From the NCBI RefSeq assembly GCF_003026475.1, contig NZ_PYMC01000022.1, positions 1 to 61,729 on the forward strand: DNA of 61,729 nucleotides, given 5' to 3'. The number at the start of each line of letters is the position of its first letter. The first letter of the stretch is position 1. The notes beneath the pieces are model-generated. The model was not told the origin of the DNA. It searched no databases and was given only the letters and a program-made list of their open reading frames with translations. Source of the DNA: Photobacterium lipolyticum (GTDB lineage: Bacteria; Pseudomonadota; Gammaproteobacteria; Enterobacterales; Vibrionaceae). Below are positions 8,609-16,046 of this stretch, in pieces. A program made the translations under genes and the position numbers.

Positions 8609-10306
8609 TTATGCCTGTTGGGATCCGTCGTTTTCAATCAACAAGACACGGCATTCATAAGGTTTCAGTGCCAGCTGATGGCAGGGTACTTGATGTTGAT
8701 GATCAGAATAGTTACCCAGAATATAATGCCCTTGCTTAACATGAAGCGTCTCTGGCAGCTGGCATTCGGTTTCCTGACCATAGTAGTTATTGATACAAAC
8801 CAAGGTTTGCTTGTCAGACTGGCGGCGATAGCAAAACAGCTGCGGGTGCTCGGGCATTAAATCCGTGTAATCACCGGTTGTGATCACGGCTAACTCTTTG
8901 CGTAATTTAATCAGCTTACGATAATAATGGAATACGGAATCGTCATCCGCCACGGCTTTTTCGGCGTTGATTTCAGGATAATTCACCGCCACTTCCAGCC
9001 ATGGCTGACCTTGGGTAAATCCGGCATGTTTACGGTCATTCCACTGCATTGGCGTACGTGAGTTATCACGGGATTTCTGCGCTAAAATAGCCAGCATCTC
9101 GGCTTCACTCACACCTTGCTGATTCACCATGATGTCGTACATATTGGTACTTTCCACATCACGGTACTGCGCAATTGAGGTATACCCCGGATTGGTCATG
9201 CCAATCTCTTCGCCTTGATAAACGTATGGTGTGCCCTGCATCATGTGCACAGAGGTCGCCAGCATTTTCGCCGATTCGACACGGTACTGCTGATCATCAC
9301 CTAAGCGGCTGACCACCCGTGGCTGATCATGGTTACACCAGAACAACGCCCCCCAGCCTTTGTTGTGCAGCCCCTGCTGCCAGTGGCTGAATATTTGCTT
9401 AAGCTGAAGAAAATCAAACGGCGCTTTCGTCCATTTGTCGCCATTAAGATAATCGGCTTTCAGGTGGTGGAAGTTGAATACCATCGACAGCTCTTTACCG
9501 TCAGGCGACGAATACTGCTGGCAATGCTCAAGTGTGGTTGATGACATTTCACCGACCGTTACCGATCCGTATTGCTGGAATACCGCCTCGCTGATTTCCT
9601 GCAGGTATTGATGAACACGCGGGCCATCAGTATAAAAACGGCGGCCATCACCATTATCGTCATTCTGAAAGTCTTGCTGCTTGGAAATCAGGTTGATCAC
9701 ATCCAGGCGGAAACCGTCTACGCCCTTCTCCGCCCAGAAACTGATCACTTCTTTCACTTCGGCCCGAACCTTTGGGTTTTCCCAGTTCAGATCGGCTTGT
9801 TCTTTGGCAAACAGATGCAGGTAGTACTGACCGGTTGCATCATCCAGCGCCCAGGCATTACCGCCGAATTTAGATTCCCAGTTTGTTGGTGCCTGACCGT
9901 TAACCGGATCTTTCCAGATGTAGTAATCACGATACGGGCTTTGTGTATCGCCCAATGCCGACTTAAACCACGCATGCTCTGTTGAGGTATGGTTTACCAC
10001 GATATCCATCACAATGCGGATACCTTTTTGGTGCGCCTCGGCCAGTAGCTGCTCGAAATCAGTCATGGTGCCAAAATCAGGATTGATATTGTAATAATCA
10101 GAAATATCGTAACCGTTATCGACCATTGGCGAACAGTACACTGGGGTTAACCAGATGGCATCGACACCCAGCGTTTTGAGATAATCGAGCTTAGAAATAA
10201 TCCCTTGAATATCGCCAGTACCCTGACTTCCGCTGTCACAAAAGCTTTTCGGATAAATTTGATAAATAGTCGCAGTACGCCACCATTCCTGTTGTTCTGT
10301 CATCAT
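8609..10306 (-). CDS. treC: Trehalose-6-phosphate hydrolase
   Basis: 565 residues, a GH13 alpha-glucosidase-type enzyme that should split cytoplasmic trehalose-6-phosphate into glucose and glucose-6-phosphate. Landmarks: Y-Q-I-Y-P-K-S-F near the N-terminus, the V-V-N-H-T-S region, G-F-R-L-D-V-I-N with the nucleophile Asp, V-G-E-M-S-S with the acid/base Glu, and N-H-D-Q-P-R with the third carboxylate. TreB, the PTS permease that makes the substrate, is encoded directly upstream in the same direction with a gap of about 90 bp, and TreR precedes that. GH13 oligo-1,6-glucosidases look similar, but the context decides the call. Two adjacent ATGs make the start uncertain by one codon. Confidence 0.93.
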   Translation of the reverse strand: MMTEQQEWWRTATIYQIYPKSFCDSGSQGTGDIQGIISKLDYLKTLGVDAIWLTPVYCSPMVDNGYDISDYYNINPDFGTMTDFEQLLAEAHQKGIRIVMDIVVNHTSTEHAWFKSALGDTQSPYRDYYIWKDPVNGQAPTNWESKFGGNAWALDDATGQYYLHLFAKEQADLNWENPKVRAEVKEVISFWAEKGVDGFRLDVINLISKQQDFQNDDNGDGRRFYTDGPRVHQYLQEISEAVFQQYGSVTVGEMSSTTLEHCQQYSSPDGKELSMVFNFHHLKADYLNGDKWTKAPFDFLQLKQIFSHWQQGLHNKGWGALFWCNHDQPRVVSRLGDDQQYRVESAKMLATSVHMMQGTPYVYQGEEIGMTNPGYTSIAQYRDVESTNMYDIMVNQQGVSEAEMLAILAQKSRDNSRTPMQWNDRKHAGFTQGQPWLEVAVNYPEINAEKAVADDDSVFHYYRKLIKLRKELAVITTGDYTDLMPEHPQLFCYRRQSDKQTLVCINNYYGQETECQLPETLHVKQGHYILGNYSDHQHQVPCHQLALKPYECRVLLIENDGSQQA

Positions 10307-10397
10307 GCTTGTTTACTCACAGAAAATTGATTCAAAAGAAAATTTACTTATAAAAGCGAGGATAGCCCAGGCGCTTGGGCTATCCCATTATGAAGAT

Positions 10398-11837
10398 TTA
10401 AATGGTTTGCGGTGTTTGCTCAGTGCTCTCAATCTGGCCCTTGGCCTGTGCGCGCTTATAAAGCACCAGCGTTAAGGCAATAGGGACGATAATCGCGACC
10501 AGCATGGCAACCAGGTACACCATCCAGTACTGTGGCTGAATAGACAGAATGCCCGGCAGACCGCCGACACCGATGCCGTTGGCCATCACGCCGGCACTGC
10601 CACAAATCGCAGCGGCGATGGCGGAACCAATCATCGCGGTTAGCATCGGGAATTTGTATTTCAGGTTGATCCCGTACATCGCGGGCTCCGTTACCCCAAG
10701 GAAGGCCGAGATTGCTGCAGGGACTGATATTTCACGCTCATTATGTTTTTTGCTGATCCAGATAATGCCGACAACCGCTGAGGCCTGAGCAATATTAGAC
10801 AGTGCAATCAAAGGCCAGATCGGTGTACCGCCCATATCCTGCATTAGCTGCAAATCGACGGCATTGGTCGTATGATGAATCCCCGTAATGACCAATGGCG
10901 CATACAAGAAGCCAAAGATCATCGAGCCGAGCACGGCAAAGTCACCGGTCATCGCTATTTTTGCCGCATAGGCCACACCATTACCAATCACCCGGCCAAA
11001 CGGACCAATAAAGGCATGCGCCAGGATCACAGCCAGAATGAGCGAAATAAACGGCACGATGACTAAATACAGATAAGATGGAATGATCCGCTTCAGGTTA
11101 GTTTCAATCATTGCCAGTGCGATACCCGCAAGCATGGCAGGAATAACCTGAGCCTGATATCCCACTTTCTCTATCACAAACCAGCCAAAGTCCCAGACTT
11201 CGGGCACTTGCTTGCCGATCAGGTAGGCATTCATTAATTGTGGAGAAACAAGGGTGACACCCAGAACGATACCCAGGATCGGTGTACCGCCAAGCTTTTT
11301 CACCGTAGACCAACAGACGCCGACCGGCAGGAAGAAGAAGATCGCCTCACCAATCAGCCACAGGAAGGAATGCACTGTGGACCAGAATTGGCTGATTTCA
11401 ACCAACGTTTTGCCATCGAACATCCGAATGTCGCCGATAACATTACGGAAGCCCAGAATTAAACCACCGGTAATAATGGCCGGTAAAAGGGGAACAAAAA
11501 TTTCGGCCAAGTGGGAAATACTGCGCTCAAGCAGGCTCATATTCTGACGAGCAGCGACTTTCGCTTCTTCTTTCGATGCGCCAGCATTGCCCGTCATGCC
11601 TGATAGGATCTTATAAACTTCATCAACCTCTGTACCAATCACCACCTGAAACTGGCCCGCATTGGTAAAGCAGCCCTTTACCATCGGAATGGTTTCAATT
11701 TCTTTAACCTTTGCCAGATCCGTATCGTTTAGTACAAAGCGTAGTCGGGTAAGGCAATGACTTACGCTGGCAATATTGTCAGCACCGCCGATGAATTCAA
11801 CCAGGCGCTCTATGTGCTGCCGATTTATCTTACTCAT
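10398..11837 (-). CDS. treB: PTS trehalose transporter, IIBC subunit
   Basis: 479 residues from the chosen ATG. The IIB domain (about 1-90) has the phosphorylated Cys in V-S-H-C-L-T-R-L-R-F. The IIC domain follows with about ten membrane segments and the G-V-T-E-P motif near its C-terminal part. It should import trehalose as trehalose-6-phosphate for TreC. Start choice: in-frame ATGs at 11849 and 11909 exist, but the latter overlaps a TreR operator. The M-S-K-I-N opening matches the known TreB start as I recall it, although no good ribosome-binding site is visible for any of the three. No IIA domain is present, so it presumably relies on the glucose IIA (Crr). Confidence 0.93.
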   Translation of the reverse strand: MSKINRQHIERLVEFIGGADNIASVSHCLTRLRFVLNDTDLAKVKEIETIPMVKGCFTNAGQFQVVIGTEVDEVYKILSGMTGNAGASKEEAKVAARQNMSLLERSISHLAEIFVPLLPAIITGGLILGFRNVIGDIRMFDGKTLVEISQFWSTVHSFLWLIGEAIFFFLPVGVCWSTVKKLGGTPILGIVLGVTLVSPQLMNAYLIGKQVPEVWDFGWFVIEKVGYQAQVIPAMLAGIALAMIETNLKRIIPSYLYLVIVPFISLILAVILAHAFIGPFGRVIGNGVAYAAKIAMTGDFAVLGSMIFGFLYAPLVITGIHHTTNAVDLQLMQDMGGTPIWPLIALSNIAQASAVVGIIWISKKHNEREISVPAAISAFLGVTEPAMYGINLKYKFPMLTAMIGSAIAAAICGSAGVMANGIGVGGLPGILSIQPQYWMVYLVAMLVAIIVPIALTLVLYKRAQAKGQIESTEQTPQTI

Positions 11838-11895
11838 ACCGTTGTCCATCTCATGTTGTGAAAGGTACTTATCGTTGTTTAGTGTTCCCGCAAGC

Positions 11896-11907
11896 GGGAA
11901 TGTTCCC
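11896..11907. promoter_or_regulatory. TreR operator, promoter-proximal copy
   Basis: GGGAATGTTCCC, the exact reverse complement of the second operator at 11951-11962. It matches the GGGAAC-GTTCCC-like palindrome known for TreR. An extra inverted repeat, TTCCCGC-AA-GCGGGAA, overlaps its left side (11885-11900). The site lies between the likely promoter and treB. Confidence 0.75.
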
Positions 11908-11950
11908 ACTCGTGGTTATGATAATGACAAAAGAGTAGCAAAAACGAAAT

Positions 11951-11962
11951 GGGAACATTCCC
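11951..11962. promoter_or_regulatory. TreR operator, promoter-distal copy
   Basis: GGGAACATTCCC, centred 55 bp from the first operator, about five helical turns. The treBC promoter should lie in the A/T-rich sequence between the two operators, which suggests repression by looping or by direct blocking. No strong -35/-10 pair stands out. Confidence 0.75.
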
Positions 11963-11966
11963 AATC

Positions 11967-11982
11967 CGTGAAAGAGTTCACA
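11967..11982. promoter_or_regulatory. CRP site upstream of treBC
   Basis: Read on the minus strand it is TGTGA-ACTCTT-TCACG, one mismatch from the TGTGA-N6-TCACA consensus. It lies just upstream of the distal TreR operator, in position to activate treBC when cAMP is high. That agrees with CRP control of trehalose genes in enteric bacteria. Confidence 0.7.
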
Positions 11983-12067
11983 CCGTGCGGGCAAAAAAAC
12001 GTCCCGACACATTATTAGAATAGAAGGTAACGATGACTTTTTAGCTGATCGTGTTTTAATTTAAGGG

Positions 12068-13018
12068 TTAATTAGACAGGGTCGCTTGCTGCGTCAAATG
12101 AGTTATCGCACACTGACCTGACAGCTGCCTGATCAGCAAGTTTGCCGAGGCTTTACCCGCCTCAAAATAACCGGGGTCGATACTGAAAGTATTAGGAAAA
12201 ATAAATGATAGCAAATCGGTGGCTCCTACCCCTGATACCACCACATCGCTGCGGTTTAATTCCTGCAGACGCTTAGCAACCCCCATCGCAAGGGTATCAC
12301 TGGCACAGACGATGGCCTCTGTTAGCGGAGTTAATACGCTATCGGTCAACGCATAGGCACTTTCATGGCTGAGCTGACCGGTCTGATAGAGCGGAGTAAT
12401 ATCAGCCGCTTTACAATAGGTTAAGTAGGCATTCAGGCGCATTTGGCCGGTCGTCTTATCACTCGGATCAACCCCCACAAAACTGATCTCGCGTTTACCT
12501 TGTTGCAGTAAATGCGTCATCGCCAGCTCAATGACACCATGATTGTCATAGCCGACCGATGAAATTGTGTCGGTATCAATGGCAATAACAACGGCTTTAT
12601 GCTGTAACATTTCTACCGCCGTTAAATCACAGCCGGTAAAACCAAACAAGATCACACCATCGACATTACGCTTTTGTAAAACCGCTAAATGTTCATTGGT
12701 TTTCTCGGCACTAAACTGACTTTCCATGATCACCGCATCATAACCAGCAGCATAAATCACATCCAAAATGCCACTCACCGCTCTGTTCTCAGACGGTGAA
12801 TCGAGACGAGACAGAATAATTCCGACAACTTTTGTGCTGCCTCCTCGCATGGTCTGTGCGGATTTTGACGGCACAAAACCAGAATCCCTGATCACTTGCT
12901 CAACCCTTTCACGGGTTGCCGCTTTTACTCTAGGATCATTGGTCAATACGCGAGAAACCGTGGATTTTCCAACCCCGGCTAATTTAGCAATATCCAGAAT
13001 GGTGAGCTTTTTAGTCAT
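12068..13018 (-). CDS. treR: Trehalose operon repressor (LacI family)
   Basis: 316 residues. An N-terminal helix-turn-helix of LacI type (T-I-L-D-I-A-K-L-A-G-V-G-K-S-T-V-S-R-V-L) and a hinge helix at about 50-60 are followed by a periplasmic-binding-protein-like effector domain. TreR senses trehalose-6-phosphate and releases its operators when the sugar is present. The gene lies upstream of treB in the same direction, but about 230 bp containing two operators and a CRP site separate them, so treBC has its own promoter. No terminator is seen after treR. Confidence 0.92.
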   Translation of the reverse strand: MTKKLTILDIAKLAGVGKSTVSRVLTNDPRVKAATRERVEQVIRDSGFVPSKSAQTMRGGSTKVVGIILSRLDSPSENRAVSGILDVIYAAGYDAVIMESQFSAEKTNEHLAVLQKRNVDGVILFGFTGCDLTAVEMLQHKAVVIAIDTDTISSVGYDNHGVIELAMTHLLQQGKREISFVGVDPSDKTTGQMRLNAYLTYCKAADITPLYQTGQLSHESAYALTDSVLTPLTEAIVCASDTLAMGVAKRLQELNRSDVVVSGVGATDLLSFIFPNTFSIDPGYFEAGKASANLLIRQLSGQCAITHLTQQATLSN

Positions 13019-13488
13019 AAATAAGTTCAGGCTAAGATAAACCTCTTTATTGTCACTCTCCGCAACGATATTTCAATCAATTTTCTTCCGAACAACAAAA
13101 AACCTTTCGGTAAACATGATTTTTCCACGAAAACGCTGCGTTTATACCCATAAGACACCTAAATGGAACCTTAATTAAATAGTGTCCTAATCACCACGAA
13201 GGCAAATACTTAGTAACAACTCTGTTCTAAATCTCTACAAGCAAAAAATGGCTTTAAAACTGACATACAGCAAACAAAAAAGGGAGTGATTTCAGATATA
13301 TTGGATTTTGTGCAATTATTTGAAGATGATTACGGGTATTGCATTGAAATACGGTTTTTCAATACCCATATTATTCTAAATACATAGATTAAATAACCTT
13401 GTGTTGGCATCCTCTTTTCTTTTTGCCTTTTAGTGCCCACAAGAACTATCAGTCCCTGTTCATTCGGGAAGAGGCATTAAGGATTTTT
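13019..13488. other. 470-bp intergenic region between treR and the CARF gene
   Basis: A/T-rich. It should hold the divergent treR and CARF-gene promoters, but no strong promoter is visible. A hairpin with arms GGGTATTG and CAATACCC lies at 13334-13367, about 120 bp upstream of the CARF gene. I see no gene in it. Confidence 0.5.
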
Positions 13489-14655
13489 ATGATTACTCAT
13501 GTTGGCGTTATCGACCAAGACCCCGTAAGACTTATTACCCCGTTATTAGACCACGCTATTCCGGCCGATAAGATGATTTTTATCGGCACGGCAAGCCAGA
13601 AAGAGCAGTACGAGCGCTTGGCATCAATACTGACACCCAGAGATATTGAGGTTGAATTTTTCCAGATCCCTGATTCCATCAGTATCACTAGCCTTCGTCA
13701 ACGACTCAACGAATTAGCAGATAAGCTCAGACAAACCCAGACTGAAGTCTGGTTTAATACCAGCTGTGGTTTACGTCACCGCCTGCTTTCTGCGTATGAA
13801 GTTTTCCGTTCTTTTCATTGGCCGATTTATGTCATCGAACCTTTCAGTGACGAAATGTGCTGGCTCTACCCGTCGGATCGCAAACAACAACAAGTTGAAG
13901 ACCGTATTCAGCTGGCTGACTACCTCACTATTTTTGGTGCGAGAAGTGAGCTGCCAGAAACAACAGTACCGGATTCACTCAACAATCAGCTATGGGAACT
14001 GGGACAACGCTGGGCAAGCTCGGCACTGGAACTGGGGCCTGGATTGGCAACGCTGAACTACCTGGCAACCACCTGCCGTAAAGAGCAGAAGCTCGATGTT
14101 GCCCTGAGTGAAAAACAACAAGGCTATAGAGAGTTAGGCATGTTAATTGCCGATCTGCAGGATACCGGGCTGGCAACCTACGAAAAGGGCATTCTGACTT
14201 TCAAACATGAAGACGCGCGTCGTTTCGCAAATGGCGAATGGCTGGAAAATCTGGTGCACAGCACGGTTCGTGCGATTCAGAATGAACTGCCAACCATTCA
14301 GGATCACTCATTAGGGGTTCAGGTTTACCGTAAGATCGGAGACCGTGAAGTCCGTAACGAACTGGATGTCGCGACAGTTGTAAATAATAAGCTGCACATT
14401 ATTGAGTGCAAAACCAAAGGAATGCGTGATGATGGTGACGACACGCTTTACAAGCTGGAATCACTGCGTGATTTATTAGGCGGCCTGCAAGCACGTGCAA
14501 TGCTGGTGAGCTTCCGTCCATTGCGTCATCATGATTTAGTCCGTGCCCAGGATTTAGGCCTTGCTATCATTGGCCCGGATCAACTTGGTGACTTGCAAAC
14601 CCACCTTCACAACTGGCTGAAAGATGCTGGTGGCCAGACGCATAATATTGCGTAA
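13489..14655 (+). CDS. DUF1887 / CARF-domain nuclease homologue (VC1899-like)
   Basis: 388 residues from ATG 13489, chosen because TAAGGA lies 6-7 nt upstream; a longer in-frame opening to 13399 lacks a ribosome-binding site. Order: Rossmann-like CARF domain (about 1-150; I-F-I-G-T at 30-34 and F-N-T-S-C-G-L-R-H at 89-97), helical/winged-helix linker (160-250), then a PD-(D/E)xK nuclease domain with N-E-L-D (Asp293) and I-E-C-K (Glu306, Lys308). It closely resembles, from memory, V. cholerae VC1899 and belongs with the Can2/Card1 group, which are nucleases switched on by cyclic oligoadenylate. No CRISPR array or cas gene is in the window. The catalytic residues appear intact. Confidence 0.85.
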   Translation: MITHVGVIDQDPVRLITPLLDHAIPADKMIFIGTASQKEQYERLASILTPRDIEVEFFQIPDSISITSLRQRLNELADKLRQTQTEVWFNTSCGLRHRLLSAYEVFRSFHWPIYVIEPFSDEMCWLYPSDRKQQQVEDRIQLADYLTIFGARSELPETTVPDSLNNQLWELGQRWASSALELGPGLATLNYLATTCRKEQKLDVALSEKQQGYRELGMLIADLQDTGLATYEKGILTFKHEDARRFANGEWLENLVHSTVRAIQNELPTIQDHSLGVQVYRKIGDREVRNELDVATVVNNKLHIIECKTKGMRDDGDDTLYKLESLRDLLGGLQARAMLVSFRPLRHHDLVRAQDLGLAIIGPDQLGDLQTHLHNWLKDAGGQTHNIA

Positions 14656-14697
14656 ACTAGAAACTAGAAACTAGAAACTAGAAACTAGAAACTAGAT
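14656..14697. repeat. Heptanucleotide tandem repeat (ACTAGAA) x 6
   Basis: Five perfect ACTAGAA units and one ACTAGAT, starting on the base after the stop codon of the CARF gene. It can equally be read as CTAGNNN, the same core as the array at 20555-20624. Confidence 0.92.
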
Positions 14698-14708
14698 GAG
14701 GTTCATTG

Positions 14709-14735
14709 AAAAAGGTCGAAATTACGACCTTTTTT
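14709..14735 (+). terminator. Terminator of the CARF gene
   Basis: AAAAAGGTCG and CGACCTTTTTT enclose a 6-nt loop, followed by a T-tract on the plus strand. Confidence 0.85.
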
Positions 14736-14763
14736 GTACTTTCTTTACTCTTTCTATATGTAC

Positions 14764-14792
14764 AAAAAAACCGATACATTAGTATCGGTTTT
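14764..14792 (-). terminator. Terminator for the minus strand (udp)
   Basis: Stem AAACCGATAC/GTATCGGTTT with loop ATTA. On the minus strand it is followed by a run of T residues. It lies about 125 bp past the udp stop codon. Confidence 0.75.
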
Positions 14793-14819
14793 CATCTTGA
14801 ATAGTGAGATAACTCGTAG

Positions 14820-14899
14820 GTATTTAGCTCGATGGCAAGGCGGAAGCGCGGAGTTGATGAACATCAATGAGCACTTCCAACACAGCTATCGTGTTAAAT
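14820..14899. repeat. Imperfect 80-bp inverted-repeat element between udp and its terminator
   Basis: The ends TATTTAGCTCGAT and TATCGTGTTAAATA are imperfect inverted copies. Inside is a G/C-rich stretch containing ATGAACATCAATGAGC. It encodes no protein and sits inside the udp 3' untranslated region. It looks like a dispersed intergenic repeat, but I see no second copy in the window. Confidence 0.35.
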
Positions 14900-14915
14900 A
14901 ACAAGAGTAATCATA

Positions 14916-15683
14916 TTATTCAGCTAGCATAAGACGAGCAGCTTCTACTACCACTTTGATTGAGCGTGCTTCCGTCTCTTTCAGCGTCGCGTGATCAGGG
15001 ATCTCTTTCTGAGTACGGTTGATGATAACACCCGCAACACAACCGGCACGCAGACCAGAACTAGCACACATAGTTAACAGTGTTGCTGATTCCATTTCAT
15101 AGTTCAGAACGCCCATCTCCTGCCACTCTTTCATTGAGCCCTGGAAACGTCGAACAACACGACCTGAGAACGTATCGTAACGCTCCTGACCAGGGTAGAA
15201 CGTATCACTCGAAGCCGTTACACCTGTGTGTACTGTTGCACCTTCTGCTACAACTGCAGCTTTCATTGCTGTTGCAACATCAAAGTCAGCAACCGCTGGG
15301 AATTCCATTGGGGCAAAATGCAAGCTCGCACCGTCAAGGCGTACAGAACCCGTTGATACGATCATATCACCCACATTGATGTGTGGTTGAATCGCCCCCG
15401 TTGTACCAACACGCAGGAACGTACGGATACCTAATTGCGCCAATTCTTCAACCGCGATAGACGTTGACGGACCGCCAATACCTGTAGAGCAAACAATCAC
15501 AGTTTTACCGTCTAAAACGGCGCGATAAAGCGTATATTCGCGTGAGCTTGCTAGAAACTCAGGGTTATCCATCAGATTCGCGATCTTTTCAACACGTGCT
15601 GGATCACCTGGAATAATAGCGAGTTCCGCACCATTAAGATCCGCTTTTGTCACACCTAAATGGAAAACTGTAGTATCAGACAT
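14916..15683 (-). CDS. udp: Uridine phosphorylase
   Basis: 255 residues from the ATG at 15683. An upstream ATG at 15689 would touch the AAAGGAT ribosome-binding site, so the second start is preferred. Motifs: I-I-P-G-D-P-A-R-V near residue 25, C-S-T-G-I-G-G-P-S phosphate-binding loop, R-V-G-T-T-G, and N-Y-E-M-E-S-A-T for the ribose. It splits uridine into uracil and ribose-1-phosphate in the pyrimidine salvage pathway. The gene is alone; two CRP-like sites 53 bp apart lie upstream. Confidence 0.95.
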   Translation of the reverse strand: MSDTTVFHLGVTKADLNGAELAIIPGDPARVEKIANLMDNPEFLASSREYTLYRAVLDGKTVIVCSTGIGGPSTSIAVEELAQLGIRTFLRVGTTGAIQPHINVGDMIVSTGSVRLDGASLHFAPMEFPAVADFDVATAMKAAVVAEGATVHTGVTASSDTFYPGQERYDTFSGRVVRRFQGSMKEWQEMGVLNYEMESATLLTMCASSGLRAGCVAGVIINRTQKEIPDHATLKETEARSIKVVVEAARLMLAE

Positions 15684-15818
15684 AATCATATCCTTTTATT
15701 GTTTGCCGCTCTGTATAGGGAAGTCAGAGGTTGTGGCTTTAAACTAATTTTGATGTTTAGGCAGTACTCATCACATATTATAAATATATATAAATAAATA
15801 CTCTCAAAACACCCGCTA

Positions 15819-15914
15819 AAGATATCCTATAGAATCACAGTTTTAAGTGATGGAACTCACAGTATACAAAATGAAACAATTTGCGAGTTACACGGAAAAG
15901 TGATCGAGATCACC
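15819..15914 (-). promoter_or_regulatory. udp promoter with two CRP sites 53 bp apart (CytR-type layout)
   Basis: AGTGA-TGGAAC-TCACA at 15846-15861 and AGTGA-TCGAGA-TCACC at 15899-15914 have centres exactly 53 bp apart. A TATCTT -10 element at 15819-15824 places the proximal site near -41.5 and the distal site near -94.5. That is the tandem spacing of CytR-controlled promoters such as deoP2, where CytR binds between two CRP dimers. CytR binding here is inferred from the spacing. Confidence 0.7.
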
Positions 15915-15953
15915 CTTAACCGTTTGCTGTTGTCCTTCATCACAAATTAAATT

Positions 15954-16018
15954 AAAAAAACGGCATCACCTTTATCCACCTCTGAGAGCTATAAGAATAG
16001 GTGATGCCGTTTTTTTTG
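15954..16018. terminator. Large terminator between udp promoter and zntA
   Basis: AAAAAAACGGCATCACC pairs with GGTGATGCCGTTTTTTTT across a loop of about 29 nt. It terminates zntA on the minus strand and could stop plus-strand transcription as well. Confidence 0.85.
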
Positions 16019-16046
16019 TGGTATTAATTCTGTGCGCTATATCCAG

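Noticed and set aside
8464..8739. Small plus-strand frame overlapping the exporter end and treC
   Set aside because: Runs across a strong terminator and is antisense to treC.
13399..13488. N-terminal extension of the CARF protein
   Set aside because: In frame but no ribosome-binding site; TAAGGA fits the ATG at 13489 and the opening matches the VC1899 start as I recall.
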